From the NCBI GenBank assembly GCA_014523685.1, contig JAATVT010000180.1:1-8095 (forward strand): DNA of 8,095 nt. Reading direction: 5' to 3'. Made by a program: the position numbers and the translations under genes. A model generated the notes under the pieces. It made no database searches, had not been told where the DNA came from, and worked only from the letters and a program-made list of their open reading frames with translations. Shown in pieces: positions 1-5,051 of the stretch; the first letter of the stretch is position 1, and each line of letters opens with the position of its first letter. Source of the stretch: Nitrososphaerales archaeon TH5893. Its GTDB lineage: Archaea; Thermoproteota; Nitrososphaeria; Nitrososphaerales; Nitrososphaeraceae.

Positions 1-265
1 AGCATTATATATTGTCAGTATAGAAAGGCTATTTTCAAGACAGTCACTATTATGGAGGGGGAGGAAATTAATTACAACAATGAAGTGAGCACATTCTTAC
101 TAGCTCGAGTTAAATACCGTGTTCTGATCTATCCTTCCAAAGTTTGCATGTTTACGATACGTCAGTATTCACCTGATAAATAGCATTGGGAGATGTGTTG
201 TACAACATTGTGGATCGAATCTAAGATAAATGGTTTCATGACCAAAGTTCTTACTTTCTAACCTA

Positions 266-308
266 GATGTATGTGATAAGTTTCCAAGGGGAAGCAAAAG
301 CATACCAG
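266..308 (+). repeat. Dispersed repeat, copy A
   Basis: This 43-base element matches 4934-4975 in the same orientation with about 5 substitutions and one 1-base gap. The longest shared exact block is ATAAGTTTCCAAGGG. Both copies have outer arms that can pair: GTATGT at 269-274 with GCATAC at 300-305, five Watson-Crick pairs and one G-T. The 1-base gap breaks any shared reading frame, so it is probably not coding. It could be a small structured RNA, a protein-binding element, or a remnant of a mobile or attachment sequence. It sits 50 bases before the gene at 359. Confidence 0.8.
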
Positions 309-329
309 ATTTGCATGCCTACTGATATT

Positions 330-337
330 GATATATG
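330..337 (+). promoter_or_regulatory. TATA box of the phasin-like gene
   Basis: GATATATG is centred about 26 bases before the ATG at 359. This is the spacing expected for an archaeal TATA box that starts transcription at or next to the start codon, giving a leaderless mRNA. No Shine-Dalgarno sequence precedes the ATG. Confidence 0.55.
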
Positions 338-358
338 TTTTAAGGGCCAATTTGAATC

Positions 359-988
359 ATGGCGTTTAAAGTAGATAAAAAAGAAGAAAAATCGGTAGAG
401 AAGGCACAAAAAGATGCTGAAATGGTAAGCGAATTTGCCAAGGACGCTCGGAGTAGAAGAGAAGCAGAGAAGATATCTAACAAGTTAGAATCTGAGATAG
501 AGAGTAAGGAATACACAATCCAAAACGTATTAGATGAAACGAAAAATAATATCAGACAGACAACTAAAGAGGCACAAAGAGAGATACCACAATACACACG
601 GATGTTTGGCGACGTACAAGAAGAATCCATTAAGACCACAAGAGAAATTGCCTATAATTATATAGAATCACAAAAAGAGATTGTCAACATCTATCAATCG
701 GTATGGACTCCTTATGTAGAAAACGTAAGTAGGTCCTGGAATTATTGGTGGATATCTCCAAAAGGATTAGCTGAGACATACGGAACGGTAGCTACCGGTT
801 TTGTAGACAATATGGTATCAGCCACTCGACTAACCAACAATGCAATTTCGACAAATTTAGAAGTCGTCAGAACAGTTTTACAACAGACAAAAGATAGCAC
901 AAAAGAGTTTTCTAGACTTGGTGTGAATACGGCTCGGCTTGTAAATGCAGCATCAAATGACATGGCCAATTTAGTTTACCCAAGATAG
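359..988 (+). CDS. Phasin-like helical protein (tentative)
   Basis: This 209-residue protein has no signal peptide and no convincing membrane segment. Residues 1-90 are very rich in Lys, Glu, Asp, Arg and Gln and should form long amphipathic or coiled-coil helices. A Trp/Tyr-rich middle (around 118-137, with WTPYVENVSRSWNYWW) is followed by a Ser/Thr/Asn/Val-rich helical end. Long amphipathic helices with a QKEIVNIYQSVW-like stretch are what granule-coating phasins look like, and soil thaumarchaea are known to carry polyhydroxyalkanoate synthase genes, so a phasin-like surface protein for storage granules is a reasonable guess. No PHA synthase lies in this window, and similarity of helical proteins can be accidental. 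The ATG has a well-placed TATA box. No T-tract follows the stop, so it may be co-transcribed with the gene starting near 1055, 66 bases downstream. Confidence 0.8.
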   Translation: MAFKVDKKEEKSVEKAQKDAEMVSEFAKDARSRREAEKISNKLESEIESKEYTIQNVLDETKNNIRQTTKEAQREIPQYTRMFGDVQEESIKTTREIAYNYIESQKEIVNIYQSVWTPYVENVSRSWNYWWISPKGLAETYGTVATGFVDNMVSATRLTNNAISTNLEVVRTVLQQTKDSTKEFSRLGVNTARLVNAASNDMANLVYPR

Positions 989-1054
989 AAACGGGTCCAA
1001 GAAAAGTAAACTAAGTTTAGATGAGTCTGATAAAACCAGTTAGATATTCATAAC

Positions 1055-1594
1055 TTGGTGAATAAGAAAGGTTTGGAGAAAAATAAACCGTCTCATACCC
1101 CTGATGTTGCTACTGAAATGGAGAATGAGATATCCTTTTGGTTAGCCAAATCTCTTAAATCAGTCACTAGTGGTTCGGTTGAACTTTATGCTTCTGACAA
1201 ACCTGCTTTAAAAATAGAAGTCATAAATAGTAAGGATATAAACAAAAAAATAAATATCAATTTTCTGGAGCCTGAACTTTTTAATATAGATATAGTTAAA
1301 GATGAAGTGGAAGAAAATATAGGCTTCTTCGATAAACTGAAAAATGCATTCGACCTAACTAAAATGATACTTGATAAGGATGTAAAGGTACTGTCATTTT
1401 CAAAAAAATTTGCTCAATATTTAACCGATAATGATGTTACGCTTTCATTTTCGAGGAAAGGCAAAGAAGCAATAACAATAGGAAAAGAAGCGAAGCCGAC
1501 ACTTTCAAGACTATTAACAAGAAGTGATGATGTACAGATTAATTCCCCAAAAGAGGCCGCTAAATTAACAGATGATGTACTAACAGAAGAATAG
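1055..1594 (+). CDS. Hypothetical protein, beta-rich middle
   Basis: I do not recognise this protein. It has up to 179 residues, is soluble and has no Cys. The middle (about residues 40-85) alternates hydrophobic and polar residues with many Lys, Asn and Ile, suggesting beta strands. Then comes a helical segment with FFDKLKNAFDLTKMIL, a strand-like part (VKVLSFSKKF, DVTLSFSRKG) and a charged tail. The start is uncertain: the frame opens after a stop at 1031-1033, and the candidates are TTG 1055, GTG 1058 or ATG 1118 (Met22). No Shine-Dalgarno is visible before any of them. The best TATA-like stretch, GATAAAAC near 1028-1035, would suit a start at 1055-1058. It may form an operon with the phasin-like gene upstream, because no terminator-like T-tract separates them. 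A T6 run follows at 1655-1660. Confidence 0.75.
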   Translation: MVNKKGLEKNKPSHTPDVATEMENEISFWLAKSLKSVTSGSVELYASDKPALKIEVINSKDINKKININFLEPELFNIDIVKDEVEENIGFFDKLKNAFDLTKMILDKDVKVLSFSKKFAQYLTDNDVTLSFSRKGKEAITIGKEAKPTLSRLLTRSDDVQINSPKEAAKLTDDVLTEE

Positions 1595-1654
1595 AAATAT
1601 GGCAACGGTCAAACATAGAATGACTTCGGAGCTAGTGAAATGTCTTGCCTCTAC

Positions 1655-1660
1655 TTTTTT
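1655..1660 (+). terminator. T-tract terminator candidate
   Basis: A run of six T lies about 60 bases after the stop of the 1055-1594 gene. Archaeal transcription often ends at such tracts without a hairpin. Confidence 0.35.
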
Positions 1661-1754
1661 CTTGTCATATTCCGCAAGAAATTAATATGAATGATATTGA
1701 GAAGCAAAAACAACTCTGCAGATTGTTTTCCTAGGAAGACGCTAACCTACATCA

Positions 1755-1760
1755 TATAAA
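1755..1760 (+). promoter_or_regulatory. TATA box of the gene at 1785
   Basis: TATAAA is centred about 27 bases before the ATG at 1785, again predicting a leaderless transcript. Confidence 0.6.
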
Positions 1761-1784
1761 TCCAAAGTTGTCCGTAATATAGAT

Positions 1785-2033
1785 ATGAGTCAAAAAAAAT
1801 ATGAGAATCAACAACCAGAACAACAAATACAACAATCAACGAGTTTATGGTCGCAGATGGCAGGACAATTTTTAGAAAGCCTAACAGACAAAAATATGAC
1901 AGCCACTATGGAATTACAGAACATAGAAATTGATGTTCCAAAAGCACGGGGCCCTGACGGCAGAGATCTAGGTGGTGCCAAATGGATAGTAAATGGAAAG
2001 ATTGTATGGACTACCGAACTACATAAAACATAA
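1785..2033 (+). CDS. Small Gln-rich hypothetical protein
   Basis: This is an 82-residue soluble protein that I cannot assign to a family. Residues 1-20 are low-complexity and Gln-rich (QQPEQQIQQS). Residues 21-36 look like an amphipathic helix. The second half contains strands around IEIDVPKARGPDGRDLGG followed by KWIVNGKIVWTTEL, which could be a small beta hairpin. There are no Cys residues and no membrane segment. A well-placed TATA box supports the ATG and its own transcription unit. It converges with the Hsp20 gene, the two stops being about 80 bases apart. The short T5 run at 2093-2097 may serve as its terminator. Confidence 0.75.
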   Translation: MSQKKYENQQPEQQIQQSTSLWSQMAGQFLESLTDKNMTATMELQNIEIDVPKARGPDGRDLGGAKWIVNGKIVWTTELHKT

Positions 2034-2114
2034 GAAGTGCTAGACTGAGGACCTTCGCTTCAAATGCGCAACGATCTGAATTGATTCTGACTTTTTGCTA
2101 AGGTAGTTGCATCT

Positions 2115-2504
2115 CTACAGGATTTGAATATTCTTAGGCTGTACAGTTGGAATCCTTACTGTAATGACACCGTCGACATAGGTTGCCGCTCCTACAATTT
2201 TTTCACTGTCTGGGGGAGATATGGGGAGCATAATTCTTTTATCTATCTGTCTAGGTCTATGTTTATAATAAACAGAACCCGTATGCAACTCTTCATCCCG
2301 CTCCCTATTTGCCCTAATACGTAGAATATCTTCATCAATACTTAACCTGATATCTTTCTTCGCATAACCTGGCAGATCGATTTTAACTATTAACTCGTTT
2401 GTGTCATCGCCTTCGAACATATCTATAGCAGGCATAGTAAATTCATAGAATTCCCTTGAAAAATCACTTAGTCCCTTGGATACCCACGAGCATGTCATAT
2501 GCAT
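2115..2504 (-). CDS. Hsp20/alpha-crystallin small heat-shock protein
   Basis: This is an ATP-independent holdase chaperone of the cytoplasm that forms oligomers and keeps unfolding proteins soluble under stress. It has 129 residues, short but normal for archaeal Hsp20. The alpha-crystallin domain starts near residue 26 (PAIDMFEGDD) and includes ELIVKIDLPGYAKKDIRLSI and ILRIRANRE. The family signature appears near the end as YVDGVITVRIP (109-119). The C-terminal IQI at 126-128 fits the I-x-I motif that locks subunits together. Two ATGs compete for the start: 2504 (Met1) and 2498 (Met3). The TATA box at 2521-2528 lies about 26 bases before the second, so a leaderless mRNA would start at Met3 and give 127 residues. 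No strong T-tract follows the stop. Confidence 0.95.
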   Translation of the reverse strand: MHMTCSWVSKGLSDFSREFYEFTMPAIDMFEGDDTNELIVKIDLPGYAKKDIRLSIDEDILRIRANRERDEELHTGSVYYKHRPRQIDKRIMLPISPPDSEKIVGAATYVDGVITVRIPTVQPKNIQIL

Positions 2505-2520
2505 TCTTGGGATCTATGAT

Positions 2521-2528
2521 GTATAAAC
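2521..2528. promoter_or_regulatory. TATA box, possibly bidirectional
   Basis: On the minus strand this reads GTTTATAC, about 26 bases before the internal ATG of Hsp20 (2498). On the plus strand it reads GTATAAAC, about 27 bases before the ATG of a 29-codon ORF at 2552. One TATA element could serve both directions, since TBP binds a nearly symmetric site. Confidence 0.5.
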
Positions 2529-2551
2529 ATTAGTCAGAGCATGGTGAAGCC

Positions 2552-2641
2552 ATGTCAGAGTTATCTCCTGATGGTATTAGAGAACTTGACTATATCCATT
2601 TGGACCATTTAATTGGAATCAAGAATAAAGCACAGATATAA
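2552..2641 (+). CDS. Micro-ORF, 29 residues, hypothetical
   Basis: The frame reads ATG to TAA and gives a hydrophilic peptide of 29 residues beginning MSELSPDGIRELDYIHLD. I recognise no family. The support is its placement: the ATG sits at the leaderless distance from the plus-strand reading of the TATA box at 2521-2528, and its codons resemble those of neighbouring genes. The stop overlaps the TATA-like sequence of the next small gene. It could equally be a chance frame inside the Hsp20 upstream region. Confidence 0.3.
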   Translation: MSELSPDGIRELDYIHLDHLIGIKNKAQI

Positions 2642-2644
2642 ATA
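2637..2644 (+). promoter_or_regulatory. TATA box of the 51-residue gene
   Basis: TATAAATA lies about 32 bases before the ATG at 2673, which would give a short leader of about 6 bases. A second AT-rich TATA-like stretch at 2657-2664 is too close to the ATG for a leaderless start. Confidence 0.45.
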
Positions 2645-2672
2645 AAATAAACACTATTTTATAAAGAACACA

Positions 2673-2828
2673 ATGAAACCAATTGAGACATTATTCTGGT
2701 TGGGCACTGCGGGCGTGCTGTATATGACGGCCAATACTATTGTAAAGAACGTGGCTAGAGACATAATTCATGATTTTGAAAAACACGATATTGAAAGAAG
2801 AGAGCGCCGACGATGGTTAGATTGGTAG
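2673..2828 (+). CDS. Small membrane protein, 51 residues
   Basis: This ORF encodes 51 residues and has an ATG start. Residues 5-22 (ETLFWLGTAGVLYMTANT) are hydrophobic enough for one membrane helix. The rest is a charged amphipathic helix ending in a strongly basic, Trp-containing tail (ERRERRRWLDW). This is the layout of a single-pass inner-face membrane protein. I do not recognise the family. A TATA box in a suitable place, codon use like the neighbours and the ordered hydrophobic/charged pattern make it likely to be real despite its length. No T-tract follows directly. Confidence 0.6.
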   Translation: MKPIETLFWLGTAGVLYMTANTIVKNVARDIIHDFEKHDIERRERRRWLDW

Positions 2829-2897
2829 GTCCACATACATAACCACTATTATAACCGGAATTAAGTTACAGAATTACAACAAGACAAACAGATAGAG

Positions 2898-3110
2898 CTA
2901 TCTTGGTCTTGTTAAGAAGGTCAAATCTTTAATGTCGATATCTAAAGCATAGAGATCCTTTTGTTCCTTAACTCCAACTATAGGTTCCTTACAGTTTGGA
3001 CACAATTGTTAATATACAAAGACATACATGCCTCTTGTGTTGCTCCCCATGAGTTGGGTACACATTTGGGGAACAAAAATTGTCTGACAATTAGCGCATG
3101 TTAAATCCAT
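2898..3110 (-). pseudogene. Zinc-ribbon gene broken by an in-frame stop
   Basis: From ATG 3110 the frame reads 33 residues with CANC (residues 5-8) and a further Cys17, then meets TAA at 3009-3011. The same frame then continues for 36 residues and opens with QLCPNCKEPIVGVKEQKDLY before TAG at 2898-2900. The two CxxC pairs and the continuous frame on both sides of the stop indicate a single ~70-residue zinc-ribbon protein. TAA is not known to be recoded in archaea (pyrrolysine uses TAG, selenocysteine TGA), so a nonsense mutation or a sequencing error is the simplest reading. A TTG at 3005 could in principle restart the second half. The start is bounded by an in-frame TAG five codons upstream. 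Confidence 0.65.
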
Positions 3111-3242
3111 TTTTGTGTATGACTACTTAATCATCAAAAAAGCATTTTGTGCTAAATTCAAAAATTCTATTGATGTCTTCGTACTCCCCCTCGCACGGGA
3201 CACACAAACGCTCTCCCTCGACGGATATCTATAGACCAGTAA

Positions 3243-3319
3243 TACTTTACCCTGGGTAAGGTTCATTGCCATGCACTACTTAGGGTAAACATTTATACGA
3301 TACTTTACCCATGGTAAAC
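3243..3319 (+). promoter_or_regulatory. Three phased operator-like elements and TATA box
   Basis: Two inverted repeats of the form TTTACC-N3-GGTAAR occur at 3246-3260 (TTTACC CTG GGTAAG) and 3304-3318 (TTTACC CAT GGTAAA). The flanks are also alike: both begin TACTTTACCC. A third right half, GGTAAA at 3284-3289, has a degenerate left half. The three right halves start at 3255, 3284 and 3313, exactly 29 bases apart. The TATA box ATTTATAC (3291-3298) lies between elements two and three, about 27 bases before the ATG at 3322. A protein on the last site would block the start of transcription, so this looks like a repressor operator array, possibly autoregulated by the gene at 3322. Confidence 0.75.
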
Positions 3320-3321
3320 TA

Positions 3322-3651
3322 ATGGGTATAAGCACAGTCCAAACCACTGAGTATAAATGCGAACGCTGCGGTTGGAAGTGGACTAGAAGGGTCAACGGTA
3401 AGGATCTGCAAGGTAATCCTGACAAATGCGCCAAGTGCAAGACTCCCTTGTGGAATAGCTCAAGAAAGAGAATAATGTTAAAAGGTGCTTATAGAAGTGC
3501 GGTGGATTCAAATAAAGAATTTGTAAAAAGGAGATTCTTAGACCTGTATGATACCCAGAAAGATATAGCGTCTGTCACTAAGAAGGAGAGAGATAAATTT
3601 GATAAGTTGGCATATGATATTCACACAGAGTTGGATAGGAATCATTTCTAG
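3322..3651 (+). CDS. Zinc-ribbon protein, putative DNA-binding regulator
   Basis: This is a 109-residue soluble protein. The N-terminal zinc ribbon has CERCGWKWTRR (Cys13, Cys16) and CAKCKTPLWN (Cys36, Cys39). This C-x2-C, W-x-R, C-x2-C-x4-W-N layout recurs in small thaumarchaeal and haloarchaeal proteins thought to bind nucleic acid. Residues 46-109 are basic and helical, with KRIMLKGAYRS and a charged coiled segment with KKERDKFDKLAYDIHTEL. The ATG sits at the expected transcription start, so the mRNA should be leaderless and lie directly under the last operator of the array at 3243-3319. A transcription factor that controls itself would fit, but no classic helix-turn-helix is evident and the regulator could be encoded elsewhere. 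Confidence 0.85.
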   Translation: MGISTVQTTEYKCERCGWKWTRRVNGKDLQGNPDKCAKCKTPLWNSSRKRIMLKGAYRSAVDSNKEFVKRRFLDLYDTQKDIASVTKKERDKFDKLAYDIHTELDRNHF

Positions 3652-3812
3652 TTTGTAGTTCGGTGGCCTAACCAGATTTATCTATCCGTGTTAGTAATCT
3701 TTGTCAGTTATCCAATTACTGGAACACTAATTTGATTCTATTATCTATCGGCGTTCTAGGTGAATCATAGGGTCCAAATGTAAGGAGGAAAATACAGTAA
3801 GAATTAGACATC

Positions 3813-3820
3813 CTTATATC
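3813..3820 (+). promoter_or_regulatory. TATA box of the gene at 3841
   Basis: CTTATATC is centred about 25 bases before the ATG at 3841, predicting a leaderless transcript. Confidence 0.55.
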
Positions 3821-3840
3821 TTCTCAACTATATTGAGGTA

Positions 3841-4044
3841 ATGACGACTAAAATATTCGCCATTATGGCTGTACTTGTTCTAGCAGTAGGCGTCATATCG
3901 GTATTAGAGCTACAAAGCGCAGATGCGGACTCGCAGAGAACTACAACCATCTGTAGGAATGGTCAATGCACTACAACAACAACTGGTAGTTGTAGTGGCT
4001 GCAGTAGCAGCGTAACTATAAGACAGAGCCAGAGCACTGACTAA
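3841..4044 (+). CDS. Small secreted Cys-rich protein
   Basis: This protein has 67 residues. Residues 1-24 form a signal peptide (positive Lys4, hydrophobic core IFAIMAVLVLAVGVISVL) with a likely cleavage site after ADA (27-29). The mature part is only about 38 residues, rich in Thr, Ser and Gln, with four Cys at 38, 43, 51 and 54 (CRNGQC and CSGC). These could form two disulfides outside the cell or bind a metal. I do not recognise a named family. It has its own TATA box and a T7 run 10 bases after the stop, so it is probably transcribed alone. A micro-gene on the opposite strand (4059-4184) ends inside that terminator. Confidence 0.8.
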   Translation: MTTKIFAIMAVLVLAVGVISVLELQSADADSQRTTTICRNGQCTTTTTGSCSGCSSSVTIRQSQSTD

Positions 4045-4053
4045 TCTTATTTC

Positions 4054-4060
4054 TTTTTTT
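4054..4060 (+). terminator. T7 terminator of the gene at 3841
   Basis: Seven T in a row begin 10 bases after the stop codon, with no strong hairpin. This fits archaeal T-tract termination. The same layout (T7 about 10-16 bases after the stop) is seen behind the two minus-strand genes near 7 kb. Confidence 0.6.
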
Positions 4061-4184
4061 AAATTGTATTAGGTCTTCTCATTATCTCTTTAGCACACGA
4101 CAAACAGACTCCTTTACTTCTATTCTCACGTGTTTTTATTTCACCCAGTATCTTTATCTCTATATTGAATCGTTCGTGTAGCAT
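4059..4184 (-). CDS. CxxC micro-protein, 41 residues
   Basis: This frame runs on the minus strand from ATG 4184 to TAA at 4059-4061. The peptide is basic. It begins MLHERFNIEIKILGEIKTRE and carries one CxxC pair (Cys27, Cys30) in the string SKGVCLSCAKEIMRRP. CxxC followed by a charged residue and Ile resembles half of a zinc ribbon, and a dimer could complete the site. The AT-rich segment at 4199-4211 gives a TATA box at leaderless distance on this strand too. The gene fills the gap between two convergent/divergent neighbours almost exactly. It has no recognised family and could be a chance frame. Confidence 0.45.
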   Translation of the reverse strand: MLHERFNIEIKILGEIKTRENRSKGVCLSCAKEIMRRPNTI

Positions 4185-4198
4185 CAGCAAAAAAGACT

Positions 4199-4211
4199 TT
4201 TATGATATATT
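4199..4211. promoter_or_regulatory. AT-rich TATA region between divergent starts
   Basis: TTTATGATATATT lies midway between ATG 4184 (minus) and ATG 4229 (plus), about 22-26 bases from each. It can be read as a TATA box for the secreted protein on the plus strand and for the CxxC micro-gene on the minus strand. The two promoters would then overlap and compete. Confidence 0.5.
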
Positions 4212-4228
4212 AGCTAGTCTAGGATTAG

Positions 4229-4774
4229 ATGACATCAATCACATTATCGATTGCGACTTCTTTGTTAGCAGTAACACTGTTGACATCAGTAGGACATTTT
4301 GCAAACACTTCCTTTGCACAGGGTAATCAAACAAATCAATCAGGAGGTGGCGGCGGACAACAGAATCAATCAGGTATAGGAACGGCTAGCCAAATGGAAA
4401 ATCTGACATCTGGTAATACAGGTCTTCTCCAGAATGCCAGTGATATTGGCAGTCAGAATACTTCCGTGACTGGAGGAATGGAACAAGAGCAGGAGGCTAC
4501 GGAGGCTACGAGTCCAGCCTCGACTCAACAGCAAGGAAATCAAACAGGAGAAGCAGCACAAACAGCCATGAATAAGACAGGAGAAGCGGGACAAGCGGCC
4601 TTGAATGAGACAGGAGAAGCATTAACCAATGCATCCAAATCAGATGTAGCCCAGAACATATCACAGGGAGGTCAAGAAATAGGTCAGACAGTTGCAAACG
4701 AGACGGGCGATATCTTTGGGAGTATTTCTGAAGGACTTAAGGGACTCATCGGCGGAGGAAGTCAATCAAAATAG
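4229..4774 (+). CDS. Secreted Asn/Gln-rich protein with 11-residue repeats
   Basis: This is a 181-residue protein with a signal peptide (hydrophobic core about residues 4-21, probable cleavage after SFA at 28-30). The mature chain is low-complexity in Gln, Asn, Gly, Ser and Thr with no Cys. It contains 13 N-x-S/T sequons (Asn 26, 33, 36, 46, 58, 69, 77, 104, 115, 126, 134, 143, 157), 12 of them beyond the likely cleavage site, so it may be heavily N-glycosylated. Residues 106-138 are three 11-residue units starting TGEA. These resemble, without proving, the Thr/Ala/Glu-rich 11-mers of group 3 LEA proteins. The end (FGSISEGLKGLIGGG) looks amphipathic. A role in the cell surface, extracellular matrix or drying protection is inference. 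The TATA box at 4199-4211 supports a leaderless ATG. Confidence 0.85.
   Translation: MTSITLSIATSLLAVTLLTSVGHFANTSFAQGNQTNQSGGGGGQQNQSGIGTASQMENLTSGNTGLLQNASDIGSQNTSVTGGMEQEQEATEATSPASTQQQGNQTGEAAQTAMNKTGEAGQAALNETGEALTNASKSDVAQNISQGGQEIGQTVANETGDIFGSISEGLKGLIGGGSQSK
4544..4642 (+). repeat. Three 33-base in-frame repeats
   Basis: Units start at 4544, 4577 and 4610, each opening ACAGGAGAAGC. The first two are similar throughout (TGEAAQTAMNK, TGEAGQAALNE). The third (TGEALTNASKS) is diverged after its first four codons. A 9-base tandem duplication, GGAGGCTAC, occurs just before at 4492-4500 and 4501-4509. This suggests the coding sequence grows and shrinks by slippage or unequal recombination. 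Confidence 0.85.
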
Positions 4775-5051
4775 ATACGCTATTCTTCTTTCCTTTTTAC
4801 AGCTCATAAAGACCTATTTTGTATAACTATAAAGACCTAGGCATGTCCAAATACGTAGTTCGTCGCCTTATCCTATTTTGTGGTTTAATATTCATATAGC
4901 ATGATAACGTAGAATTCATAATAATAGAGGATAGAAGTATGTCATAAGTTTCCAAGGGAGACAAAGGCATACCAGGGACAATGATATTTGAACAGTGCTA
5001 TTAATCCTGATTTTGATTCCTCTATTATTTGAAATATGATTAGACATATGA
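4775..5051. other. Intergenic region with repeats
   Basis: No gene is supported here. After a pyrimidine-rich stretch with T5 at 4794-4798 (possible terminator of the gene ending at 4774), an 11-base direct repeat ATAAAGACCTA occurs at 4806-4816 and 4829-4839, 23 bases apart. Copy B of the dispersed repeat follows at 4934-4975. A 47-codon minus-strand ATG frame at 4827-4970 starts inside the repeat and has no recognisable features. Confidence 0.5.
4934..4975 (+). repeat. Dispersed repeat, copy B
   Basis: This is the second copy of the element at 266-308, in the same orientation. The outer pairing is conserved: GTATGT (4937-4942) with GCATAC (4967-4972). No gene follows at the distance seen for copy A, which argues against it being simply that gene's promoter element. 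Confidence 0.8.

Larger units (their letters stand above)
1..358. other. Upstream region without a supported gene
   Basis: I see no gene here that I can support. The longest notable reading frame is a 43-codon ATG ORF at 52-183 (plus strand) with no recognisable motif. It has a possible TATA box at 5-12, but the spacing to the ATG is not the usual leaderless one. A perfect 12-base palindrome (TGTTGTACAACA) lies at 196-207, which is near chance level for a window of this size. The last 90 bases hold the dispersed repeat (266-308) and the promoter of the gene at 359. Confidence 0.5.

Noticed and set aside
52..183. 43-codon plus-strand ORF near the left edge
   Set aside because: No motif, no signal peptide, and no TATA box at the usual spacing; not enough to call a gene.
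196..207. Perfect 12-base palindrome TGTTGTACAACA
   Set aside because: About the number of such palindromes expected by chance in a window this long; no gene start close by.
211..222. tRNA T-loop-like string GGATCGAATCTA
   Set aside because: No matching acceptor, D or anticodon arms could be folded around it.
266..325. Dispersed repeat as a C/D-box sRNA
   Set aside because: A weak C-like GTGATAA is present only in copy A (GTCATAA in copy B), and no CTGA box sits at a consistent position in both copies.
1599..1685. 28-codon ATG ORF just after the orphan gene
   Set aside because: It runs through the T6 terminator candidate and has no recognisable features or promoter.
4827..4970. 47-codon minus-strand ORF beginning in dispersed repeat copy B
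   Set aside because: Copy A has a 1-base difference that breaks the same frame, and the peptide has no features.
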